A DNA stretch of 64,000 nucleotides from Altericroceibacterium endophyticum (lineage in GTDB: Bacteria; Pseudomonadota; Alphaproteobacteria; Sphingomonadales; Sphingomonadaceae): NCBI RefSeq assembly GCF_009827595.1, contig NZ_WTYT01000002.1:372001-436000 (forward strand), read 5' to 3'. A program made the translations under genes and the position numbers. The notes beneath the pieces are model-generated. The model had not been told where the DNA came from. It searched no databases and was given only the letters and a program-made list of their open reading frames with translations. Shown here one piece after another: positions 16,859 through 24,723 of this stretch (position 1 is its first letter; each line of letters begins with the position of its first letter).

Positions 16859-18067
16859 ATGGCCACCACCGAGACAAAGACCGCCACTGACACCGATTTC
16901 ACCCTGACCCCGCCCGATCCGGTGCCCGAGGTTAAGAGCGAAAAGGCCGCAGGCCTCGTTCCGGTGAGCGAGGAAACCAAGAGCAAACTGGACGACAAGG
17001 TCGAAGGATTCATTGCCGATCTGGTCGCATTGGATGCCAATTCCCCTGATTTCGGTCAGAAGGTCGATCAGATAACCAATATGGGGCGGCAGGAAATCGC
17101 CGCTGCCGCCGGTCAATCCAACCGCTTCCTCGACCGCCCGGTGCGCGCCATGGACAAGGATAGCGGCGTGGGCACCGATCTGGCCGAATTGCGCCGCACA
17201 GTCGAGGAGCTGGACCCCGGCCGTCAGGGCAAATTATCCGGCCCGCGCAAGATCCTCGGCATTATTCCCTTCGGCAATAAGCTGAAAAATTACTTCGACA
17301 GCTACACATCGGCGCAAGGGCACATTCAGGCAATTCTGGCGCGGCTGGCGAGCGGCAAAGACGAATTGCTGATGGATAATGCCGCCATTGACGTGGAACG
17401 CGCCAAATTGTGGGAAGCGATGGGCAAGCTGGAACAGATGATTCACATCGCCAAATCGCTGGACGGGCGGCTGGAAAGCAAGGCCGACGAGCTCGAGGCG
17501 ACCGATCCGGCAAAGGCCAAGGCCATCCGCGAAACCGCTTTGTTCTATGTCCGTCAGCGCACGCAGGACCTGCTGACGCAAATGGCCGTCAGCGTGCAGG
17601 GCTATCTCGCGCTTGATCTGGTCAAGAAAAACAATGTCGAACTCGTAAAGGGCGTCGATCGCGCCAGCACCACCACTGTCTCTGCATTGCGCACAGCGGT
17701 GACTGTGGCGCAGGCGATGACCAATCAGCGGCTGGTGCTGCAGCAAATCACGGCGCTGAATGAAACAACCGCCGGCATCATCGATTCAACCGGCACGATG
17801 CTGCGCGAACAGACCGGTAAAATCCATGAACAGGCCGCCAGCTCGACCATTCCGCTCGAAACGCTGCAACGCGCTTTCCAGAATATCTATGACACGATGG
17901 ACGAGGTTGACGATTTCAAGGTGAAGGCGCTGTCTTCCATGAAGCAGACCGTCACTGTGCTGTCGGATGAAGTGGAAAAGTCGAAAGGCTATATCGCGCG
18001 CGCCGAAGGGCAGGCCAAGGCACAAAAATCCGCCAGCGAACCCTCCTTGCTGTCACTGGATAGCTGA
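16859..18067 (+). CDS. telA: TelA-family toxic anion resistance protein
   Basis: A soluble, helical protein of 402 residues of the TelA family, associated with tellurite and antimicrobial tolerance and cell-envelope stress, with no proven biochemical activity. LDPGRQGKLSGPRKILGIIPFGNKLKNYF around residue 118 and the long coiled-coil helices through AKAIRETALFYVRQRTQDLL and LRTAVTVAQAMTNQRLVLQQ are typical. First gene of a three-gene unit with 1-base overlaps to xpaC-like and then PHA-family genes. Confidence 0.92.
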   Translation: MATTETKTATDTDFTLTPPDPVPEVKSEKAAGLVPVSEETKSKLDDKVEGFIADLVALDANSPDFGQKVDQITNMGRQEIAAAAGQSNRFLDRPVRAMDKDSGVGTDLAELRRTVEELDPGRQGKLSGPRKILGIIPFGNKLKNYFDSYTSAQGHIQAILARLASGKDELLMDNAAIDVERAKLWEAMGKLEQMIHIAKSLDGRLESKADELEATDPAKAKAIRETALFYVRQRTQDLLTQMAVSVQGYLALDLVKKNNVELVKGVDRASTTTVSALRTAVTVAQAMTNQRLVLQQITALNETTAGIIDSTGTMLREQTGKIHEQAASSTIPLETLQRAFQNIYDTMDEVDDFKVKALSSMKQTVTVLSDEVEKSKGYIARAEGQAKAQKSASEPSLLSLDS

Positions 18068-18816
18068 TGAGCGACCTCACCCGTGACAGCGACCGCCTGA
18101 TCGGAGAAGCTCGCCGCGTTCGCGATGACAATCGCAGCGGGGGCAGGCATCATCGCAACCCGTCCATTGGGCGTGGATCGGCCGAAGCGAAGCGCAACCA
18201 CCTGCTGCGCAAGGTGAAACGCGTGATCGTGGCTATCATCGCGATTGTGGTGGCCGCTGGCATTGCTGGCGCGATCATCGGCGGAATTGGTTTTACGGGC
18301 GTGATGCTGACGCTGCTGGCGATCATGGCGGCCGTTACCGCGTTCTCCGTCTTCCCACGCATGAAAACGCCGCAACGCAGCGATCTGAACAAGGGCAATG
18401 TGCAGCAATTGGTCAGCCGCACCGAATTGTGGCTGGAGGCGCAGCGCCCTGCACTGCCCGCCCCGGCCGCTACGTTGGTGAACCAGATTGGCGTGCAGCT
18501 GGATGGCCTGGGCGTGCAATTGGACGGAATAGATCAGACCCACCCGGCAGCGGTTGAAACGCGCAAGCTGGTGGGGGAACATCTGCCCGAAATGGTGGAG
18601 GCATATCGCCGTGTGCCGGCCCATTTGCGCCGTGAAGAACGCGCTGGCGGCACACCCGATGCGCAACTGACCGATAGTCTGAACAAAATCAGCCGGGAAA
18701 TTGATCAGGTGACGCGCAAACTTGCCGATGGCGCGCTGGACGATCTGGCGATTCAGACCCGTTATCTCGATTACAAATATGGCGTGGATGATACCACTTC
18801 GCCGGAGAACACCTGA
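18067..18816 (+). CDS. XpaC-like (5-bromo-4-chloroindolyl phosphate hydrolysis family) membrane protein
   Basis: The regular neighbour of TelA; its biochemical role is unknown despite the family name. 249 residues: a basic, Arg/His-rich N-terminal region (1-50), two adjacent transmembrane helices (about 53-95, rich in Ile, Val and Gly), then a cytosolic helical domain ending YLDYKYGVDD. The start ATG shares its A with the telA stop (TGATG), which argues for coupled translation and joint function at the membrane. Confidence 0.82.
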   Translation: MSDLTRDSDRLIGEARRVRDDNRSGGRHHRNPSIGRGSAEAKRNHLLRKVKRVIVAIIAIVVAAGIAGAIIGGIGFTGVMLTLLAIMAAVTAFSVFPRMKTPQRSDLNKGNVQQLVSRTELWLEAQRPALPAPAATLVNQIGVQLDGLGVQLDGIDQTHPAAVETRKLVGEHLPEMVEAYRRVPAHLRREERAGGTPDAQLTDSLNKISREIDQVTRKLADGALDDLAIQTRYLDYKYGVDDTTSPENT

Positions 18817-19124
18817 TGCGCGTAGTTTTACCGCATGAACTGACCAAAGAGGCCCTACGCGAAAGGTTGCGCAGCCACGCCCATGAAATTGCCGATCATA
18901 TTCCCGGCGGCATGGCCGAAGTGGAAACGCACTGGCCGAATGAAGACCGCATGCAGATGATGATCCGCGCGATGGGTCAGAACCTGTCAGGCGATGTGGA
19001 GATTGAAGCGCAGCAAGTGGTTTTCACTATCGTCCTGCCGCCAGCGCTGGGTGTAATCGAACCACTGGTCGAAAATGCCATCCGCAAACACAGCCAGACC
19101 TTGCTTGCACCGCCAAAGGCCTGA
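18816..19124 (+). CDS. Polyhydroxyalkanoic acid system family protein
   Basis: A 102-residue soluble protein of the PHA_gran_rgn family, once linked to polyhydroxyalkanoate granules but widespread without them. MRVVLPHELTKEALRERLRS at the start, and IVLPPALGVIEPLVENAIRK near the end, mark the family. Start overlaps the preceding stop by one base, making it the third gene of the telA unit. No PHA synthesis gene is near. Confidence 0.85.
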   Translation: MRVVLPHELTKEALRERLRSHAHEIADHIPGGMAEVETHWPNEDRMQMMIRAMGQNLSGDVEIEAQQVVFTIVLPPALGVIEPLVENAIRKHSQTLLAPPKA

Positions 19125-19136
19125 GCCGAGGGATTT

Positions 19137-19595
19137 TTACAGTTTGCGTTCCCATTCCAGATAGGTTTCCGGAATGCTCAGCGCATCCGTGGCGGCGCGC
19201 GTTTCACGCATGAACAGCAGCAGCGCAGCCATCAGGAAACCGATCGCCAGCATAAAAATCAGCGCGACCACAACCTGAATATCCAGCGCCGCAAATTCTT
19301 CGATAAACAGCAGGGCCACCACCAGGCCGACTGTCAGCGCGCTGAGCACGAGCAGCCGGATCGCCTGGCTGATCGTGCTGATGCGGCGATCCAGCAGGCG
19401 GATCTCGCGCACGATCGCATCATGCTCCGGGCCTGATGTCGTCTCGTGCCGCTCCTGCAAAATGCGAGAGCGATCCACCACCCGACCGAGCCGCGTCGAC
19501 AGAATATTCATGATATTACCAATCGCCACCAGCATGAAAACAGGCGCGAGAGCAAGCTGAATGGTTTGCGCGATCAACTGTTTTGGACCTTTCAC
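19137..19595 (-). CDS. DUF2721 family membrane protein
   Basis: A small inner-membrane protein of unknown function. Hydrophobic segments LALAPVFMLVAIGNIMNILS, LLVLSALTVGLVVALLFIEE and IQVVVALIFMLAIGFLMAALLLF give three helices; between them lies a charged cytosolic loop (VVDRSRILQERHETTSGPEHDAIVREIRLLDRR). I start at GTG 19595 (VKGPKQLIAQTIQLA), which matches family N-termini; the open frame continues to a GTG at 19643. Divergent from bphO. Confidence 0.8.
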   Translation of the reverse strand: MKGPKQLIAQTIQLALAPVFMLVAIGNIMNILSTRLGRVVDRSRILQERHETTSGPEHDAIVREIRLLDRRISTISQAIRLLVLSALTVGLVVALLFIEEFAALDIQVVVALIFMLAIGFLMAALLLFMRETRAATDALSIPETYLEWERKL

Positions 19596-19705
19596 TGACA
19601 GACAGAACTCGTTAATCCTTTTGCGGTAATTTTGGAACCTCACAAAGGTCCATGTATTTGAAAGAAATTGGATTCTGTTGGATAGGGCTTCGCGAGGGTC
19701 TCCCG

Positions 19706-20299
19706 ATGGACGTAGTTATGGGATCGGGGCGCTTGGTCGAATATCAGAAGTCTTCTGACAGTTTGCGGCATGCTATGCGCGCAGCCACACGTGAAATGCA
19801 CGATGTTCTGGATAATGGCATGGCCGATCTCGATCTGGCTGAGCCTGAGGACTATGCACGTTTTCTACGCTTCCAGCTCGGTGCCCGTGCTCCGATCGAG
19901 CGCTGGACCCGTGAAAACCTGCCCGTCGAAGACCGACTGCCCGAACAGATCCCGCTCTTGCTGGAAGACCTGACCGATCTGGGCAAACCCTTTTCGCTTC
20001 CCAATCGTACCTTCACATTGCCGGATGAAGCAGATCCGATTGGGCTTTCATGGGTGCTTGCGGGTTCTCACCTGGGCAATCGCGCGATGTTGGCGGATTT
20101 GCAGACGCGCAACACGCAGTCACTTCCCGTCCGTTTTCTGGATGATGATCGCATGATCCAGTTCTGGAAAGCGCTGAAACCAGAGCTTGAGCAATCCGTC
20201 AGCGCTCAGCGCCTGACCGCCGCGCTTTCCGCAGCCAAGGCCACCTTTGCATTCTTTCTCGAGACGATGCGCGCGCCGGGCAAGAGGCAAGCTGCATGA
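19706..20299 (+). CDS. bphO: Biliverdin-producing heme oxygenase
   Basis: Opens heme to biliverdin, iron and CO, giving the chromophore for the bacteriophytochrome encoded next. About 197 residues, as usual for BphO. The N-terminal helix LRHAMRAATREMHDVLDNGM carries the proximal heme-ligand His; GLSWVLAGSHLGNRAM is the distal Gly-containing helix region. The ATG at 19706 has GAGGG upstream; the longer frame begins at 19652. It overlaps bphP by 4 bases (ATGA), so chromophore and apoprotein are made together. Confidence 0.93.
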   Translation: MDVVMGSGRLVEYQKSSDSLRHAMRAATREMHDVLDNGMADLDLAEPEDYARFLRFQLGARAPIERWTRENLPVEDRLPEQIPLLLEDLTDLGKPFSLPNRTFTLPDEADPIGLSWVLAGSHLGNRAMLADLQTRNTQSLPVRFLDDDRMIQFWKALKPELEQSVSAQRLTAALSAAKATFAFFLETMRAPGKRQAA

Positions 20300-22872
20300 G
20301 CTCGACACAGAACTACACAGTCGACCTCACCAATTGTGACAAAGAACCCATTCACGAACTCGGACAGGTTCAGGCCTTCGGCGCGTTGATCGCCGTCACG
20401 AGTGATTTCAATATTGCGCGCATGTCGGCGAATATCGCCGATATATTGAGCCTGAGTACAAAACCCGAAATCGGGGATCGTCTGGCAACTGTTATCAGCG
20501 CGCATGCTTTGAGCATTTTGCGTGACCACTTACCGGCTGATGACGACGCGGATGCACAGGAACGTATATTCGGCGTCGCCTTGTTCGACGATCGCCGCCT
20601 GTTCGATGTCGCGCTGCACCAGTCAGGCCATCTGTTCGTGCTGGAGATCGAGCCGCACGATCCGAAAACCCAAGCCGATTGTATAAGCGTATTGCGTCCC
20701 ATTCTCGCGCGTCTGGAAAAAACCGAGCTTGTCGAAGAACTCTGCGACATAGCAGCTAAGGAAATGCAGCGACTGCTCGGCTTTGACCGGGTCATGGTCT
20801 ACCGTTTTCACGATGATCAGAGCGGCGAAGTCGTGGCCGAAGCCAGAAATGCGGACATCGGCAGTTTTCTGGGCCTGCGCTATCCCAAGACCGATATCCC
20901 GCAACAGGCGCGCAGCCTGTATCTGCGCAATCGTTTCCGCATTATCGCAGATGTGAATGCCGCGCCGATTGCCATCGAACCGACCACAGGCTTGCAGGGA
21001 GAACCGCTCGACCTGTCGCTTTCAACCCTGCGCGCCGTGTCGCCGATCCATATCGAATACCTCAAAAATATGGGTGTCGGTGCGTCTCTGTCGATTTCGA
21101 TCATTGTGCGCGGTAAATTATGGGGCCTTTTCGCCTGCCATCATTACTCACCGCGCCCCCTGCCCTATTCGCTGAGGACTGCGGCGGAGCTGTTTTCGCA
21201 GCTATTTTCGCTGAAGCTGGAGCTTACTCTGGCCGCAGCACGCACGCGGCTGGCCGATAAGGGGCGGCAATTGCATGACAGGCTGATGGCCCGTCTGGCA
21301 AGCGGCGGCTCACTGGTCGAGAACCTGGCGACGATCGACCAGATTATCGGCTCGGTCATTCCGCATGACGGCTCCAGCGCCTTTATCGATGATTCCTATA
21401 AGGGGCGTGGGTCCGCGCCCAGTGAAGAGGAATTTCGTGCGCTGATCCCCACGCTGAACACCGGCTCGACCAGCCAGATCATCAGCACCGATGAAATCAG
21501 CAAGATGATCCCCGCCGCCGAGGCATTTGCCGATCGCGCAGTCGGGGCGCTGGTCATCCCGGTGTCGCGCCGACCGCGTGACTATCTTGTGCTGTGGCGG
21601 CGGGAATTGCAGCAGGTGGTGACCTGGGCGGGTAATCCTGACAAACCCGTGGAATCGGGCGCGGATGGTGTCCGGCTGAGCCCACGCAAAAGTTTTGCCG
21701 CGTGGCAGGAATCCGTCTCCGGTCGCAGCGCACCCTGGATGGAGGAAGAGCTCGCGATTGCCGAAGGGCTGCGCGTGTCGCTGCTGGAAGTAATTCTGCG
21801 CATTACCGATGAGGCGATGCAGGAACGCAGCCGGGCAAAAGAGCGGCAGGACCTGCTGATTGCGGAACTTAACCATCGTGTGCGCAATATCCTCACGCTG
21901 ATCCGTTCTCTGGTCGGTCAATCACGCGGTGAGGCAAGCACAGTTGGCGAATTCGCCGATGTCATCGGCGGCCGCATCCGCGCGCTGTCGATGGCGCATG
22001 ACAATATCACCCGCGAACAATGGCAACCCGCTTCGCTTCATGCTCTGATAACGGCAGAGGCAGAGGCGTATCTCACGGGCAAGGAAGACCGGGTCTCGAT
22101 CATCGGCATTGACGCGTTGGTGGCGCCCGAAGCCTATACCGTGCTGGCACTGGTCCTGCATGAAATGATGACCAATTCGGCCAAATATGGCGCGCTATGC
22201 GACAGCACAGGCCGGCTTGAGATAACGACCGAGCTCAACGCCAATGGCGATTACGTGATCGACTGGCATGAATTTGATGGCCCACCGGTTCAGCCGCCCA
22301 CACGCCGTGGTTTTGGTACGACAATCATCGAAAACTCAATTCCTTATGAATTGCGCGGCAAAGCGGATATTGATTACAAGCCGTCAGGTGTGGAGGCATG
22401 CTTTGTCATTCCATGTCGATATGTGAGCGGCAATGCAGGGGAAAACAGCGTGGACGGCAAGTCAGCCTCAGACAGTCCCTCACCAACGGTGAGTATCCCC
22501 GTGTCCTCGGGCGATAAACGTCATGTCCTGATCGTTGAAGACAGCATGATCATCGCACTCGATTCAGAGGAAATGCTTGAAAATCTTGGCATAGAGAGAA
22601 TCAGCGTGGCCAGCTCTGTAGGCTCCGCGCTGGAAAGCATCGCCGAAGCACAGCCTCATTTTGCGCTGCTGGATTATAATCTCGGCAGTGAATCCAGCGA
22701 TCCTGTGGCCAAGCAGCTGCATGAAGCCGGCATCCCGTTTTATTTCGCCACCGGCTATGGTGAGGCCATGGACGAAATCGCCAATTCCGGAGCGCTGGGT
22801 GTTCTCAAGAAGCCCTATTCTCAAGAGGATGTGGCCGAGGCCTTGCGCGCGGGCGGAATTCTGACCGACTGA
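20296..22872 (+). CDS. bphP: Bacteriophytochrome: PAS-GAF-PHY, HWE-family histidine kinase and C-terminal receiver
   Basis: A red/far-red light sensor kinase of 858 residues. The biliverdin-attachment Cys is C14 in LTNCDKEPIHELGQVQAFG. A GAF domain (about 140-300) contains the chromophore-pocket motif YPKTDIPQQARSLY, where most family members have PASDIP. PHY follows to about 500. The HWE kinase has its phospho-acceptor His at 527 (LLIAELNHRVRNILTLI) and the DWHEFDGP motif with the W-x-E that names the family. A fused response-regulator receiver domain (about 735-858) carries Asp793 in LLDYNLG. Cytoplasmic. The receiver probably drains or relays phosphate. Start overlaps bphO. Confidence 0.95.
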   Translation: MSSTQNYTVDLTNCDKEPIHELGQVQAFGALIAVTSDFNIARMSANIADILSLSTKPEIGDRLATVISAHALSILRDHLPADDDADAQERIFGVALFDDRRLFDVALHQSGHLFVLEIEPHDPKTQADCISVLRPILARLEKTELVEELCDIAAKEMQRLLGFDRVMVYRFHDDQSGEVVAEARNADIGSFLGLRYPKTDIPQQARSLYLRNRFRIIADVNAAPIAIEPTTGLQGEPLDLSLSTLRAVSPIHIEYLKNMGVGASLSISIIVRGKLWGLFACHHYSPRPLPYSLRTAAELFSQLFSLKLELTLAAARTRLADKGRQLHDRLMARLASGGSLVENLATIDQIIGSVIPHDGSSAFIDDSYKGRGSAPSEEEFRALIPTLNTGSTSQIISTDEISKMIPAAEAFADRAVGALVIPVSRRPRDYLVLWRRELQQVVTWAGNPDKPVESGADGVRLSPRKSFAAWQESVSGRSAPWMEEELAIAEGLRVSLLEVILRITDEAMQERSRAKERQDLLIAELNHRVRNILTLIRSLVGQSRGEASTVGEFADVIGGRIRALSMAHDNITREQWQPASLHALITAEAEAYLTGKEDRVSIIGIDALVAPEAYTVLALVLHEMMTNSAKYGALCDSTGRLEITTELNANGDYVIDWHEFDGPPVQPPTRRGFGTTIIENSIPYELRGKADIDYKPSGVEACFVIPCRYVSGNAGENSVDGKSASDSPSPTVSIPVSSGDKRHVLIVEDSMIIALDSEEMLENLGIERISVASSVGSALESIAEAQPHFALLDYNLGSESSDPVAKQLHEAGIPFYFATGYGEAMDEIANSGALGVLKKPYSQEDVAEALRAGGILTD

Positions 22873-22887
22873 TCGCCCGGTGTTGCT

Positions 22888-23673
22888 TCAATACCAGGTC
22901 TGACGCCAGCGGAAGCGCCCCGGGATGGGGCGCCCCGCACCATCCAGCGCGGGTTCGAAACGGAAACGCTGCTGCGCCAGATCGCAGGTGATTGCATCCG
23001 CAGCAGGGTCGGGACTGGGGTCCAGTACATCACAGCGTGTGACGCGGCCATCTGCTCCGACCCGCAATTCGATGATAACATCATGCCCCCGGCGCAGATC
23101 GCGGGTTTCACGCGGGTAATCCCGCGCGCTGGTTATATTTCCGGCGATTTTGACAAGGCCGCGTGACACGCCCGCGCCCGGCCCGTTTCCGCCATCCCCG
23201 CTGCCCGTACCGTCACCCTCACCGGCAGCGCCGGTCCCATCCCCTTGCTCGGCCGCACCAGAGCGTGTTGCCGTGCCGGTTGAAGCCGCGACGGGTTTTG
23301 GTTCAACCGGGGCGCGGGTGATCGCCGGTTTGGGAGCAGCAACCTCCTGAGGAACCGCTTCTTTGCCCGGATCGCCACTGGCACCGGATTCCTGCTCTGC
23401 AGGCGGCTCAGCTTTTGGGTGAGGAGGATCGGGCTCCGCCACATCGACCGTCACGATGGCGGTCATCCGGTCAATTGCCTGAGCAGTAAGGTCAGGGGCA
23501 AAGGCGCGTATAAGTCCGGCGAAGGCGAGCAGGTGAAACCCCACCACCAGAGCAATCACCCGCCAATTGGGACGGCGTCGGGATTGTGCTGGGCCGGGCG
23601 TGATAGTGTCCTCCTGAAACGTCCTGAATCCTGAACCCTTCAAGGCCGGGAAATATCCGCATCTATTCAGCAA
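22888..23673 (-). CDS. TonB-like energy transducer, start codon unclear
   Basis: An inner-membrane protein that passes proton-motive force to outer-membrane receptors. One N-terminal helix (VIALVVGFHLLAFAGLIRAF), a long Pro/Glu/Lys and Gly/Asp-rich periplasmic spacer, and a C-terminal TonB-type domain (residues about 185-261; YPRETRDLRRGHDVIIELRV, then FRFEPALDGAGRPIPGRFRW). No ATG or GTG exists before the helix. The listed 5' end is the longest TTG frame; another TTG is at 23643, and a perfect AGGAGG lies 5 bases before an ATC at 23604, which would give 238 residues. It converges on bphP. Confidence 0.82.
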   Translation of the reverse strand: MLNRCGYFPALKGSGFRTFQEDTITPGPAQSRRRPNWRVIALVVGFHLLAFAGLIRAFAPDLTAQAIDRMTAIVTVDVAEPDPPHPKAEPPAEQESGASGDPGKEAVPQEVAAPKPAITRAPVEPKPVAASTGTATRSGAAEQGDGTGAAGEGDGTGSGDGGNGPGAGVSRGLVKIAGNITSARDYPRETRDLRRGHDVIIELRVGADGRVTRCDVLDPSPDPAADAITCDLAQQRFRFEPALDGAGRPIPGRFRWRQTWY

Positions 23674-23790
23674 GGTACTGGACAGAACCCGTCACGCAGC
23701 GCAGGAGCCGTCATCCACCCTCCGTCATGGGACACAGCATCGGGAACATCCGCGGCATCAGCCGGGTTGCTGTATCAACGAGGATAGAAT

Positions 23791-24558
23791 GTGAGCGACG
23801 CCCCGAGCGGCTCTGCGGGCCGCCTTATTCATTTGCTGAAGCTGATTGCCACCGGACCGCACGTCTTTTCGCTGGGGGCCTTGGCTGAGCGTGCGCAATT
23901 GCCAGCCAGCACGGTGCATCGCTTGCTGAAAGAGCTGTTGGTCGCCGGCTTTGTCGAACGCGGCACGGGCCAGCTTTATCGGCCGGGCCGCGAATTGCAC
24001 CGTATGGCGTCGCAATTGGTAGCTCGGTTTGATCTTGTTCGCAGCGCCCGCCCTTTTCTTGACGATCTGGTGGCCAAGTGGCGCGAAACCGCTGTTCTGT
24101 GCGCCTATAGTCCGGTCAGCCGAAACGCCGTGATTGCCGATACGGCAGCCACCCCGCACCCCTTGCGCTTTACCGTCGAGGTGGGAGGCGAAATCTCTTT
24201 GGCCTGGGGCGCATTGGGGCGCGCCATTCTGGCTTTTCTGCCGCCTGGTGAAATAGAGGTGGTGATACGCGAAGCCAAAATAGGCCCCCTCAGCGGAAAG
24301 CCGCGCTCCCCCCGCCCCCAGATAGAAGCGGATCTGGATCAGATCAGGCAGCAGAACTATGCAAGATATTACGATCCGGAAAACGATATTGCGGGCATTG
24401 CCAGCCCCATTTTCGGGGTCAATGGCGAAGTGCTGGGCTGCATTGGCGTGACCATGCCGTCCAATCGCTATCAGCGTCACCTTGAAGATGATCTGGCCAT
24501 TGCCACGCGTGAAGCAGGTCAGGAAGTCAGCAAATTGGCCGCGATCGCTTACAGCTAA
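23791..24558 (+). CDS. IclR family transcriptional regulator
   Basis: A 255-residue regulator with an N-terminal winged helix (RLIHLLKLIATGPHVFSLGALAERAQLPASTVHRLLKELL) and the IclR effector domain (residues about 75-250; WGALGRAILAFLPPGE, then IAGIASPIFGVNGEVLGCIGVTMP). IclR proteins bind catabolic intermediates and control adjacent catabolic operons. GTG start with AGGA 6 bases upstream. Two TTCC-n-GGAA palindromes lie between this gene and the TonB receptor gene that follows, and are the likely target. Confidence 0.93.
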   Translation: MSDAPSGSAGRLIHLLKLIATGPHVFSLGALAERAQLPASTVHRLLKELLVAGFVERGTGQLYRPGRELHRMASQLVARFDLVRSARPFLDDLVAKWRETAVLCAYSPVSRNAVIADTAATPHPLRFTVEVGGEISLAWGALGRAILAFLPPGEIEVVIREAKIGPLSGKPRSPRPQIEADLDQIRQQNYARYYDPENDIAGIASPIFGVNGEVLGCIGVTMPSNRYQRHLEDDLAIATREAGQEVSKLAAIAYS

Positions 24559-24610
24559 TCCTTTTGCCTATCCAACAGGTCCCAATTCTTCCTTAGCCCG
24601 CACTTGCAAA

Positions 24611-24646
24611 TTCCGTATAATGGAATTTAGATTTCATAATATGGAA
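24611..24646. promoter_or_regulatory. Tandem IclR-type operators
   Basis: TTCCGTATAATGGAA (24611-24625) and TTTCATAATATGGAA (24632-24646) are two copies of one 15-bp palindrome set 21 bp apart, two turns of the helix. They are 78 bases before the TonB receptor start and 52 bases after the IclR gene. TTCC/GGAA ends with an AT-rich centre are what IclR-family sites commonly look like. Confidence 0.7.
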
Positions 24647-24723
24647 TAAACTTGATCCGTACCATGCTTCCGGATTGAATAGATGCACCTGCCACACAGA
24701 GCAGGACTATTTGGGAGATGGAC

